From: Thermococcus siculi
Lineage (GTDB): Archaea > Methanobacteriota_B > Thermococci > Thermococcales > Thermococcaceae
NCBI RefSeq assembly: GCF_002214505.1
Contig: NZ_CP015103.1
Coordinates: 62,001-126,000, forward strand
DNA length: 64,000 nucleotides
Direction of reading: 5' to 3'
The position numbers were made by a program, and so were the translations under genes. Each line of letters starts with the position of its first letter. Positions within the stretch are counted from its first letter, which is position 1. The notes beneath the pieces are model-generated. The model did no database searches. It had not been told where the DNA came from and was given only the letters and a program-made list of their open reading frames with translations. This document shows, one piece after another, positions 17,321-24,208 of the stretch.

Positions 17321-18070
17321 ATGAGAGTAGAAATAAAGTTCCGGCCCGCGGAGGAGGGCACGATTCTGCCGTTCAACTACAACTACGATGTTTATACTCA
17401 GCTCATAGAGAAGATGGCGATAGTTTCTCCCGAGATAGCGAGGGAGGCGGAGGTAAGTCATGTCGATTACTTCACCTTCTCCCGCATAATGGTCAGAAAA
17501 CGCGAACTGATCCCGGACAAGGGGATACGGGTTCTCTCCGACGACGTTTCACTCTACGTCTCTTCCTCCTCCAACGAGCTTATAAAAGCCGTTGTGGAAG
17601 GATTTATAGACAGCCCCGTCCTGCAGATAGGTGGTGCCACGTTCATCGCCGACGACATAAAGGTACTCAAGGAGCCCAAGTTGACCGGAAAGGCCCTCTT
17701 CTCGACCCTCAGTCCGATAATGGTCCGCACGGTCAAGCTGAGCGGGGATAGGATGAAGATATGGGACCTCTACCCCAACGAAGAGGCCTTCTTTGACAAG
17801 CTCCGCAAGGTAATGCTCATGCGCTATTCTGCCATACACGGCTCCATGCCGGAGGAGAGGGACTTCTCGATAGAGGTCATCAAGTTCAAGCCCGTCAGGA
17901 TACTCGTCAAGGACACCTACTACCGCGGTTCGCTCATGATATTCCGCTACACCGGGTCGGCTGAAATAGCCCGCTTCGGCTACGAGAACGGCTTTGGAGA
18001 AAAGACGAGGTACGGCTTTGGAATGGTCAAAGTGATAGATGAAGAGCAAGAACGAGAAGGCCGAGAATAA
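17321..18070 (+). CDS. cas6: CRISPR-associated endoribonuclease Cas6
   Basis: 249 residues with two ferredoxin-like halves. The C-terminal glycine-rich loop GFGEKTRYGFGMVKV is the Cas6 family signature. His47 (in SHVDYFTFSR) is in the place of the catalytic His of the Pyrococcus furiosus enzyme. Cas6 cuts CRISPR precursor RNA within each repeat. No other cas gene and no repeat array is present anywhere in the window, so it must serve arrays elsewhere or be a leftover. ATG 17321 follows GGGGTGGGTTGTA, and AACTTTAAACG at 17274 is a likely TATA box, so its promoter lies entirely downstream of the TnpB element. The end overlaps the convergent aglH-like gene by 44 bases. Confidence 0.9.
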   Translation: MRVEIKFRPAEEGTILPFNYNYDVYTQLIEKMAIVSPEIAREAEVSHVDYFTFSRIMVRKRELIPDKGIRVLSDDVSLYVSSSSNELIKAVVEGFIDSPVLQIGGATFIADDIKVLKEPKLTGKALFSTLSPIMVRTVKLSGDRMKIWDLYPNEEAFFDKLRKVMLMRYSAIHGSMPEERDFSIEVIKFKPVRILVKDTYYRGSLMIFRYTGSAEIARFGYENGFGEKTRYGFGMVKVIDEEQEREGRE

Positions 18071-18935
18071 ACTCTATCCCCCACACTATCGCGACGAGCT
18101 TCGGCTCGTTCACCCTCACTTTTCTCATTATCATCCCCAGGAAGCTCGGGTACGGCGGGGCCTGGAGCGTCCCGTCCGGCAGGACCGTTGTCCTCCCGTG
18201 TTTTCTGACCCCGAACCTCACCCCCAGGGCCTTTATCGTGAAATCAAGGAAGTGCGGAATGAGCAGTATGGCCGCGTAGACCTCGACCTTCCCGATTATC
18301 CCGAGGAGGCCTATCAGCGCCCCCATGCTTAGAGTCCCGGTGTCCCCGGGAAAGACCCTCGCCGGATAGCGGTTCCACCAGAGGAAGCCTAGGGCCACAC
18401 CCGCCCCGGTCAGAGCCACCCACCGGGCGGGGCTTTCGGTTATGGCCGCCAGGAACACCAGGGCTATCGCCGAAGTCCCGGTTTCCAGCCCGTTGAATCC
18501 CGCGAGGAGGTTCACGAGGTTGGCCGAGCCGGTAGCGAAGAGAACTGCGAAGAGGGGGTAGAGCATACCAAGATTGAGGTTGTAACCGAAGACGTCAACC
18601 GTCCAGGGCACGTCGAGGAACGCTACCGGAATGGAGACAAGCAGGGACAGCATGACCTTGTGGGACTGTTTCAGGGCAGTGAGGTCATCGATTATCCCAA
18701 CCAGTCCGAAGAGAAGGAACACTCCCAGAACCTTCCCGACGGTCGAATCCGCGAAGGGCAGCAGGGAGATGGTCAGGCCTATCAGGATGGCGAGGCCGCC
18801 CATTTCAGCGACCTCCGGCTTATCGAGCTTGTGGATGTCCCTCCCGATTATACCCGCTTTCTTGAGCCTCCGGGCTAGGTAAGGGGTCAGGATGAATGTT
18901 AGGGTTAAACCTATAAGCGGGGCGATCGCTATCAT
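18027..18935 (-). CDS. aglH: UDP-GlcNAc:dolichyl-phosphate GlcNAc-1-phosphotransferase-like (AglH/MraY family)
   Basis: 302 residues, about ten membrane spans. Family motifs are clear: HKLDKPEVAEMGG in the first cytosolic loop, DDLTALKQSHK (the double Asp binding Mg2+), NLLAGFNGLE, and FPGDTGTLSMGA. Archaeal members transfer GlcNAc-1-phosphate from UDP-GlcNAc to dolichyl phosphate and so start N-glycan assembly. The start ATG 18935 follows GGGTGCCTGAAT. It is divergent from the HAD-glycosyltransferase fusion (about 55 bases between starts), suggesting a shared regulatory region and a common envelope-glycan role. Confidence 0.88.
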   Translation of the reverse strand: MIAIAPLIGLTLTFILTPYLARRLKKAGIIGRDIHKLDKPEVAEMGGLAILIGLTISLLPFADSTVGKVLGVFLLFGLVGIIDDLTALKQSHKVMLSLLVSIPVAFLDVPWTVDVFGYNLNLGMLYPLFAVLFATGSANLVNLLAGFNGLETGTSAIALVFLAAITESPARWVALTGAGVALGFLWWNRYPARVFPGDTGTLSMGALIGLLGIIGKVEVYAAILLIPHFLDFTIKALGVRFGVRKHGRTTVLPDGTLQAPPYPSFLGMIMRKVRVNEPKLVAIVWGIEFILGLLVLALHLSL

Positions 18936-18991
18936 ATTCAGGCACCCTCATCCAGTAGGAAACCCCAAAAATAAACCCTTCGGTGGGCAAG

Positions 18992-20314
18992 ATGGACATC
19001 GAACTCGTTGTCTTTGACCTCGACGGTACCCTCGTTGGAGCGCCGGAACCCTTTGTCCGGCTGAAGGAGAAGCTGCGCTCCCGCCTCCTCGCCATGGGAA
19101 TACCCGGGGAAGCCCTCGGTGACCTCACACCCATGTACGAGACCCTCCAGAGGGTTTCAAAGGAGCTGGGAATTCCCTTCGATGAGCTGTACTCCCACAT
19201 GGTCGAACTCGAGACCGAACGCATGGAGGAGAGCTTCCTCTTCGACGGCGTTCTGGAGGTTCTCCAGTCTCTCAGGGACAGGGGAGTCAAGCTTGCTGTC
19301 ATGACCCGAAGCTCCCGGAGGGCCGCCCTCAAGGCCCTGGAGATGCACGGCATCGCGGACTACTTCGAGGCAGTATCGACGAGGGACGACGTTCCGGCGG
19401 GGGAACTGAAACCGAACCCCGGCCAGCTTCGCGGGATACTGGAAGAACTCGGAGTTGAACCGACTAAAGTTCTCGTCGTCGGCGACCACGGCTACGATAT
19501 ACTGCCGGCCAGGGAGCTGGGTACCCTCTCGGCGATGATAACCTCCCACGAGTCAGGCAGGATGAGCTTCTCCATCGAAGTCGAGCCTGATTTTGAGGTT
19601 CCAACGATGCTTGAGTTCAGAACTCTGGTGGAGAACCTCCTCGACACCTACGTTGTCGTCCCCGCGTACAACGAGGAGCAAACCATTGGAAGCGTCCTTG
19701 ACAGCCTGCTCCGCTACTTCAGGAGGGATGAGATAGTCGTCGTCAACGATGGTTCAATGGACCGAACCGAAGAGATAGCGCGCTCCTACGGGGTGCACGT
19801 CCTCACCCACCTCATCAACAGGGGCCTCGGTGGGGCGCTCGGAACGGGGATCGCCTACGCCCTCCGGAGGGGTGCGCGCCTCATAATCACCTTCGACGCG
19901 GACGGCCAGCACCTGATAGGGGACGCCCTCCGCGTGATGAGGCCAGTCGCCGAGGGGAAGGCCGACTTCGCCGTTGGCTCCCGCCTCAAGGGAGACACCA
20001 GCGAGATGCCCTTCGTCAAGAAGTTCGGCAACTTCGTGCTTGACAGCATAACCGCCATCTTTGCGGGGAAATACGTTAGCGACAGTCAGAGCGGGTTGCG
20101 CTGCTTCTCCAGGGAGTGCGCGTCGAAGATACGGATAACCTGCGACCGCTACGCTGTTTCGAGCGAGATAATAATCGAGGTCGCGAAGAACAGGTGCAGA
20201 ATCATCGAAGTCCCGATAAAGGCCGTCTACACTGACTACTCGATGAGAAAGGGAACGAACGTCCTTGAGGGTGTTAAAATCGCCCTCAACCTGATGTTTG
20301 ATAAGCTGAGGTGA
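18992..20314 (+). CDS. HAD phosphatase - GT2 glycosyltransferase fusion (dolichyl-phosphate sugar synthase-like)
   Basis: About 440 residues in two domains. Residues 1-210 are a HAD phosphatase: VFDLDGTLVG, MTRSS, and the GDHGYDILPAR motif IV, close to phosphoglycolate phosphatases. Residues 215-440 are a family 2 glycosyltransferase: VVPAYNEEQTIGSVLDSLL, VVNDGSMDRTEEIA, FDADGQHL (the DxD metal site) and SGLRCFSR, matching dolichyl-phosphate glucose or mannose synthases. The GT domain lacks the C-terminal membrane anchor of many DPMS enzymes, but the DUF2304 membrane protein that follows overlaps by design and may supply it. ATG 18992 follows GGTGGGCAAG. Confidence 0.88.
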   Translation: MDIELVVFDLDGTLVGAPEPFVRLKEKLRSRLLAMGIPGEALGDLTPMYETLQRVSKELGIPFDELYSHMVELETERMEESFLFDGVLEVLQSLRDRGVKLAVMTRSSRRAALKALEMHGIADYFEAVSTRDDVPAGELKPNPGQLRGILEELGVEPTKVLVVGDHGYDILPARELGTLSAMITSHESGRMSFSIEVEPDFEVPTMLEFRTLVENLLDTYVVVPAYNEEQTIGSVLDSLLRYFRRDEIVVVNDGSMDRTEEIARSYGVHVLTHLINRGLGGALGTGIAYALRRGARLIITFDADGQHLIGDALRVMRPVAEGKADFAVGSRLKGDTSEMPFVKKFGNFVLDSITAIFAGKYVSDSQSGLRCFSRECASKIRITCDRYAVSSEIIIEVAKNRCRIIEVPIKAVYTDYSMRKGTNVLEGVKIALNLMFDKLR

Positions 20315-20319
20315 TGGGC

Positions 20320-20703
20320 ATGTACGCCGTGCAGTACATAGCCATAACCGTTGTTGTCGCGCTCATGCTCTATGTCCTGGGCAAGTACGGGAAGAAGGAG
20401 ATGGACTGGAGGGATTTTCTGTTCTGGGAGACGATTCTTGTTGGACTCCTGATAGTCTCGGTGTTCCCCCTCGAGATAGCCAACTTCATCAAGACCCTCC
20501 TCGGCCTTGGGAGGGGACTGGATGCCCTCTTTGTGGTCGCCATCGGGCTGACCTACATACTCGTCTTTAAGGTCTACATGGCCGTTGATAGAACAGAGCG
20601 CGAGATCACGGAGCTTACCCGGAAGATAGCGATAGAACTCGAGGAGATGAACAAAAGGCTGGAAGAGCTTGAGAAAAAGCTGGGGGAAGGAAAAGCCGGT
20701 TGA
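20320..20703 (+). CDS. DUF2304-family small membrane protein
   Basis: About 127 residues. Three hydrophobic helices (YIAITVVVALMLYVLGKY; ILVGLLIVSVFPLEIA; ALFVVAIGLTYILVFKVYMA) are followed by a long charged coiled coil (EREITELTRKIAIELEEMNKRLEELEKKL). DUF2304 genes typically sit beside GT2 glycosyltransferases. Here it starts 5 bases after the fusion gene, with GAGGTGAT shared with that gene's last codons, so a membrane-anchoring or partner role for the glycosyltransferase is likely. Function is inferred from neighbourhood only. Confidence 0.75.
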   Translation: MYAVQYIAITVVVALMLYVLGKYGKKEMDWRDFLFWETILVGLLIVSVFPLEIANFIKTLLGLGRGLDALFVVAIGLTYILVFKVYMAVDRTEREITELTRKIAIELEEMNKRLEELEKKLGEGKAG

Positions 20704-21240
20704 TCACTCAACGAACTCCCCGAACAGCTCCTCCAGGAAGAGCCTCACCCTCTCCTTGGAGAGCTTGAACTGCCTTATCTTTACTATTCCCTTTTCCTGG
20801 GCTTCCCTCAGGAGTATCTCCGTCGCCTCGTTGGGGTACATTTCTTCGTAGACTATCTCCTTTATCCCCGCGTTGAGGACGAGCTTGAAGCAGGTGTCGC
20901 AGGGGAAGTGGGTTACGTAGAGGGTTGCCCCCTCGAGGCTTATGCCCTTCCTTGCCGCCATCGCTATGACGTTCTGCTCCGCGTGGACAGCCCTGTGGCA
21001 GTGGCCGTCCACTATGAGGCAGCCGACGTCGATGCAGTGGTCCATTCCCCTCGGTGCGCCGTTGTAGCCCGTTGCCAGTATGTAGCCGTCCTTTACGGCG
21101 ACGGCTCCCACCCTGAGGCGCGGACAGGTGGCCCTTAGTGATACGAGCTTTGCTATGAGCATGAAGTACTCGTCCTTGGTTGGTCGTATCTTCTTTATCC
21201 TCTCGGCCTTTTCTCTGTCCAGGAATATCTCCACCGCCAT
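20704..21240 (-). CDS. Deoxycytidylate (dCMP) deaminase family protein
   Basis: 178 residues of the cytidine/deoxycytidylate deaminase zinc fold. HAEQNVIAMAA carries the zinc-binding His and catalytic Glu; PCDTC carries the two zinc cysteines. An upstream CPRLRVGAVAVKDGYILATGYNGAPRG and CIDVGC/HCHRAVHAEQ arrangement is typical of dCMP deaminase (ComEB-like), which converts dCMP to dUMP for dTMP synthesis. Its stop codon abuts that of the convergent DUF2304 gene. The M48 protease gene ends 6 bases upstream of its start, so the blaI - M48 - dCMP deaminase genes may form one transcript. Confidence 0.88.
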   Translation of the reverse strand: MAVEIFLDREKAERIKKIRPTKDEYFMLIAKLVSLRATCPRLRVGAVAVKDGYILATGYNGAPRGMDHCIDVGCLIVDGHCHRAVHAEQNVIAMAARKGISLEGATLYVTHFPCDTCFKLVLNAGIKEIVYEEMYPNEATEILLREAQEKGIVKIRQFKLSKERVRLFLEELFGEFVE

Positions 21241-21246
21241 GACCCA

Positions 21247-22041
21247 TCACTGAACGCGGTTGTTGAACATGTTGGTTCCATTAATCTCGATCAGTATCCT
21301 CAGGATCCTCTCATCGTAGCTCGGATGGGTCTCGATTATTTGAACTTTCTGCTTTTTGTTCCTGTCTATGGTCGGTTCGATGCTCGGCAGCGCGCTGGAC
21401 TTCACGCCAACGCGGAGGTCTTCGTAGTACTTGAGTTCCTCGAGGGCGCGCTTGAGACTCATTGGGGTTTCAAGGAGTCTTAGGGCCGTCTCGTCAGCCT
21501 GGAACTCGCGCTCCTTGTGGAAGTTTGCCCTCGTTACCTCATAGAGTCCGAGGAGGGTCAGCGCGGCCACACTCACCGTCATGTCCCTGGTAAGCATTAT
21601 GAGCACCGCTGTGAAGAGCACCATCAGGTATCTGCCGTAGGCCAGCACCGGGAATGTCTTCGTGTCCCCGTTCTTTATGTGGCCTAGCTCGTGGGCAGCG
21701 ACCGCGAGTATTTCCTCCCTGTCAAGAACCTCGAAGAGCCCGAGGGAGAGGACTATCGTGTTTCTGAAGGAGTATGCCATGGGTATGTAATCGTCCAGAA
21801 TGTATATCTTCGGCATTGCCAGGCCCGCCTTCCTGGCCATCTCCGCGATCCCATCGTAGAGCCACGGGGCCTCGTTCCTCTGGAGGTGTGTGTACCTACC
21901 CTTAACGTCGTGGGTGGACACCCAGAGGTACAGCAGCACTATGGCGCCGAATGCCGCCAGTGAGATTTCGAGGCCCAGTTCCGCTAGGGCTATCACCGCC
22001 AGCAGGACCTCGAGACTCGCTATGATGAACAGCATCGCCAT
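21247..22041 (-). CDS. M48-family membrane metallopeptidase (HtpX-like)
   Basis: About 264 residues. Two N-terminal hydrophobic helices, the zinc-binding HELGHIKNGD near residue 118, two further hydrophobic segments (VLFTAVLIML and VSVAALTLLGLYE) and the third-ligand Glu within HKEREFQADETAL fit HtpX-type quality-control proteases with the active site facing the cytosol. Its start overlaps the stop of the BlaI-type repressor gene by one base (ATG 22041; ATG 22035 is an alternative). A repressor plus membrane metalloprotease pair recalls BlaI-BlaR1, although BlaR1 is an M56 peptidase. Confidence 0.87.
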   Translation of the reverse strand: MAMLFIIASLEVLLAVIALAELGLEISLAAFGAIVLLYLWVSTHDVKGRYTHLQRNEAPWLYDGIAEMARKAGLAMPKIYILDDYIPMAYSFRNTIVLSLGLFEVLDREEILAVAAHELGHIKNGDTKTFPVLAYGRYLMVLFTAVLIMLTRDMTVSVAALTLLGLYEVTRANFHKEREFQADETALRLLETPMSLKRALEELKYYEDLRVGVKSSALPSIEPTIDRNKKQKVQIIETHPSYDERILRILIEINGTNMFNNRVQ

Positions 22042-22406
22042 CACTTCTTGATCTTGGAGAGGTAGGCGTAGGTCGCCTCCTTAAAGTTCGTCATAAGGGC
22101 GTCGAGGATGCTCTGGACTACCTTCTCCTCGAACTCTTCCCTCGTGGAGGTTATGCTGTAGACGTACCTCATGCCGCCTCTTCCCTTCTCAACACTCCTC
22201 CTGAGAAGCCCCCTCTCGCAGAGCCTGTTCATGAGTATGCTTATGGTCGAGCGCCTTATGTCGGGGTGCTTCTCCTTCATGATCTCGTAGACCTGGCCGG
22301 CCGTGGCGACCTTGACCTTCCACATGTGCTCCATGATTTCGGCCTCAAGCGGGGGGAGAACGGCCTTTATCCCCTCCTCCGTAAGCTTGAATTCGTGCGG
22401 CTCCAT
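22041..22406 (-). CDS. BlaI/MecI/CopY-family transcriptional repressor
   Basis: About 121 residues. A winged helix-turn-helix (LPPLEAEIMEHMWKVKVATAGQVYEIMKEK, then RRSTISILMNRLCERGLLRRSVEKGRGGMRYVYS) with the family's C-terminal dimerisation helices. Such repressors bind dyads with TACA/TGTA arms. A perfect 14-base palindrome CAATGTATACATTG lies at 22475-22488, just upstream of the likely AAACTTTTTAGC promoter element on this strand. ATG 22406 follows GGATGGTGATAAC. Cotranscribed with the M48 protease, which may inactivate it. Confidence 0.87.
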   Translation of the reverse strand: MEPHEFKLTEEGIKAVLPPLEAEIMEHMWKVKVATAGQVYEIMKEKHPDIRRSTISILMNRLCERGLLRRSVEKGRGGMRYVYSITSTREEFEEKVVQSILDALMTNFKEATYAYLSKIKK

Positions 22407-22474
22407 GTTATCACCATCCCTCCCTGACGTATTGTATGGTGCCGAGGCTAAAAAGTTTTTGTGCAATTGGGCAT

Positions 22475-22488
22475 CAATGTATACATTG
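22475..22488. promoter_or_regulatory. Perfect palindrome CAATGTATACATTG, candidate BlaI-type operator
   Basis: A 14-base perfect palindrome with internal TGTA/TACA arms as in known BlaI/MecI boxes. It lies 69-82 bases upstream of the BlaI-type start, on the far side of a TATA-like AAACTTTTTAGC, and also about 60 bases before tRNA-Arg on the other strand. Autoregulation is an inference from position and arm sequence. Confidence 0.5.
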
Positions 22489-22547
22489 TGGTCCACTCCG
22501 GATGAGAATTAGATTTTTAAATCCCCTGCGGGAATACCTATGGGCGC

Positions 22548-22625
22548 GGGCCGGTGGCCTAGCATGGACGGGGCGTCGGCCTCCGGAGCCGAAGGTCGCG
22601 GGTTCAAATCCCGCCCGGCCCGCCA
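22548..22625 (+). tRNA. tRNA-Arg (anticodon CCG), CCA encoded
   Basis: Folds as a full cloverleaf: acceptor GGGCCGG with CCGGCCC, discriminator G, encoded CCA; anticodon stem TCGGC/GCCGA with loop CTCCGGA giving anticodon CCG, which reads CGG; T-arm GCGGGTTCAAATCCCGC. A TTTTTAAATC TATA-like box lies at 22513-22522. No intron is seen. Confidence 0.96.
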
Positions 22626-22629
22626 GAAA

Positions 22630-22671
22630 ACAAATTTCTCGAAGGCGAAGTTTGATCAAGTTCGCGGTTCC
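22630..22671 (+). repeat. tRNA-associated repeat, copy A
   Basis: Starts 4 bases after the CCA of tRNA-Arg. It contains GAAGTTTGATCAAG and ends in CGCGGTTCC. It matches the segments at 22881-22924 and 23142-23185, which share an AAACTTT-type arm, AAGTTT[G/C]ATCAA and CT[C/T]GTGGTTC. The copy is degenerate in its first arm. Confidence 0.65.
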
Positions 22672-22880
22672 GGTCCGGGATGTTAAAGCACAGGAAGATT
22701 CCTTTTTTGCCGGTTGTTTTGGTTTGAATTCCCTTATTTCCGCCCTTTCCAAGGAGTTCTTCAGCGTTGACGCATAAAACTGGCCTTTTAAGAGTAAAAC
22801 CCCTTGAAAATTTGCATTTTCAGAAAAGCACACTAATTTTCGCCATCTGTCAAGGACGCTTGAACGCTAGTAAAAGCAGC

Positions 22881-22924
22881 ACTAAAACTTTGTCCTGAAA
22901 AGTTTCATCAAAGCTTGTGGTTCT
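22881..22924 (+). repeat. tRNA-associated repeat, copy B
   Basis: Contains AAAACTTTGTCCTGAAAAGTTT, partly self-complementary (AAACTTT/AAAGTTT-like arms), then CATCAAAGCTTGTGGTTCTT. It follows no recognisable tRNA gene, unlike copies A and C, so it may mark a lost gene or be an independent insertion of the repeat. Confidence 0.6.
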
Positions 22925-23025
22925 TGTTTGTGGACGGTTTTTAAGTGGATTTTCCTTAGAAATTGCCTTTTAACCGTGAATTCCGCTTTTATTGGGCTTG
23001 TTTTTCGCGAGTTTTCTTTTTAATC

Positions 23026-23042
23026 GACGCCCGAAGGGCGTC
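23026..23042 (+). other. Perfect GACGCCC-GAA-GGGCGTC hairpin
   Basis: A seven-pair GC-rich stem with a three-base GAA loop in otherwise AT-rich noncoding DNA, preceded by CTTTTTAATC. Without a following T-run it is not a clear terminator; it could be part of a small RNA. No family was recognised. Confidence 0.4.
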
Positions 23043-23141
23043 AAGGGGAGAAACTCATTTTCAACAAGCTGTAACCAATGGAATTTCATAATTTTTGGCC
23101 TGTGTAGGTGAAAATCCCTGTGGAAGGGCCAATTTTAGTAA

Positions 23142-23185
23142 GGAACCACGAGTTTTGATCAAACTTTTGCTTGGCAAAAGTTTGT
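23142..23185 (-). repeat. tRNA-associated repeat, copy C (perfect hairpin after tRNA-Val)
   Basis: Begins 3 bases after the CCA of tRNA-Val on the minus strand. Its first part is a perfect ten-pair hairpin with a three-base loop (AAACTTTTGC / GCAAAAGTTT, 23161-23183), followed by GATCAAAACTCGTGGTTCC. The hairpin could serve in 3' processing or termination of the tRNA transcript. Confidence 0.65.
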
Positions 23186-23187
23186 GC

Positions 23188-23265
23188 TGGTGGGCCCGCG
23201 GGGGTTCGAACCCCGGACCTCCGCCGTGTGAGGGCGGCGTCATAACCAGGCTAGACCACGGGCCC
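23188..23265 (-). tRNA. tRNA-Val (anticodon CAC), CCA encoded
   Basis: Cloverleaf on the minus strand: acceptor GGGCCCG/CGGGCCC, discriminator A, encoded CCA; D-arm GTGGTCTAGCCTGGTTATGAC; anticodon stem CCGCC/GGCGG with loop CTCACAC, anticodon CAC; T-arm CGGGGGTTCGAACCCCCG. Faces tRNA-Arg across the noncoding stretch. Confidence 0.96.
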
Positions 23266-23307
23266 GTCCCGGGAATAATGGGTGGGGGGAGAAATATAAA
23301 GCTTTCG

Positions 23308-24102
23308 CTACGTCTCCTCCAGTATCTCCTCCGGCGCCCCGGCAAAGGCCACCAGATACTCGGCCTCCACTATGTGGAGCTTTCCTGGTACGACCATAAC
23401 GTGGGGCTGTCTGCCAAAGTCCTCGTTTATCATGTCCCTGACGTAGCCCGCCCTGAGCGTCGGGTTCAGCGAGCCGGCCCTCGCTAAAACCACAACGAGC
23501 GTGTCCGGCGTGAAAACCCCCTGCCCCTTCATCTCCTCGACCTGGAGGAGTATCTCCATCGCCTCGTTGGCGGTCATGTAGCGGTTCTGGTCGGCCTTTA
23601 TGTCGAGGAAGAGCATCGTGTGCAGGTTCCTCTCCATGTTCTCCCTTATAACGTCGTAGTGGCTCGTGGGGAACCAGTTCTTCTCCGGATAGGCAACGGT
23701 GGCGCTCTTGCCGAACTTGTAGATGTGAAGCCCGGTTATCGCAATGGCGGAGTATATGCTCGGGGCGTGGATGACGTAGCTCTCGATGCCGGCCTGCTTT
23801 GCCCGTATCCTCAGGTCCGAGTGCGTCGTCGCCACCATGGGATCTCCCGCCGTCAGGAAGGCGACGTCCCTGTCCCTAGCCTCGCTCAGCACAATTCTCT
23901 CAAAGTTCAGCTCGACGTCTTCCCTGCTCAGCCGCCTGACGGGCTTCCCTATCATCTCCTCGATCTTATCGATGGTAGTCCCGGCCAGCAGGGATGTGTA
24001 GAACTCCGCAAAGACGAGATCGCATTTCCTGGCAATTTCAAGCCCCTTGAGCGTGATGTCCTTCTCATCGTAGAGGCCAAGGCCGATGAAGTATATCGCC
24101 AT
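23308..24102 (-). CDS. dph5: Diphthine synthase
   Basis: About 264 residues of the tetrapyrrole methylase-like fold. The enzyme uses S-adenosylmethionine to methylate the modified histidine of elongation factor 2 on the way to diphthamide. Visible features are the N-terminal AIYFIGLGLYDEKDIT, the SAM loop LTAGDPMVATTHSDL near residue 85 and HAPSIYSAIAITGLHIYKFG near 120. Length is normal. ATG 24102 follows GGTGAGAGGAAAA, and a CTTAAAAGCG TATA-like box lies at about 24137 on this strand. Confidence 0.94.
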   Translation of the reverse strand: MAIYFIGLGLYDEKDITLKGLEIARKCDLVFAEFYTSLLAGTTIDKIEEMIGKPVRRLSREDVELNFERIVLSEARDRDVAFLTAGDPMVATTHSDLRIRAKQAGIESYVIHAPSIYSAIAITGLHIYKFGKSATVAYPEKNWFPTSHYDVIRENMERNLHTMLFLDIKADQNRYMTANEAMEILLQVEEMKGQGVFTPDTLVVVLARAGSLNPTLRAGYVRDMINEDFGRQPHVMVVPGKLHIVEAEYLVAFAGAPEEILEET

Positions 24103-24162
24103 TTTTCCTCTCACCAACGAGCGTAGGGCGGGGCGCTTTTAAGCTTGAGGGAGGGGATGTTA

Positions 24163-24172
24163 GGCAATTGCC
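24163..24172. promoter_or_regulatory. GGCAATTGCC palindrome upstream of the XRE regulator
   Basis: A perfect ten-base palindrome immediately upstream of the AAGCTTATAACG TATA-like box (about 24175) of the adjacent helix-turn-helix gene. Position is right for autoregulation; this is inference. Confidence 0.35.
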
Positions 24173-24208
24173 GAAAAGCTTATAACGATTGACGAATACT
24201 TTACCAAC

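Larger units (their letters stand above)
22626..23187. other. 562-base noncoding stretch between two convergent tRNA genes
   Basis: No open frame here looks like a protein. It is more AT-rich than its surroundings and holds three copies of a 45-base repeat, several TATA-like boxes on the plus strand (CCTTTTAAGAG at 22784, GTTTTTAAGTG at 22938, CCTTTTAACC at 22968, CTTTTTAATC at 23016), a TGAAAAT-TTGC-ATTTTCA hairpin at 22805-22822 and a GACGCCC-GAA-GGGCGTC hairpin at 23026-23042. The last hairpin stands 0-10 bases after a TATA-like box, too close to be in its transcript's body, but could belong to an RNA started further upstream. No RNA gene can be named with confidence. Confidence 0.6.
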
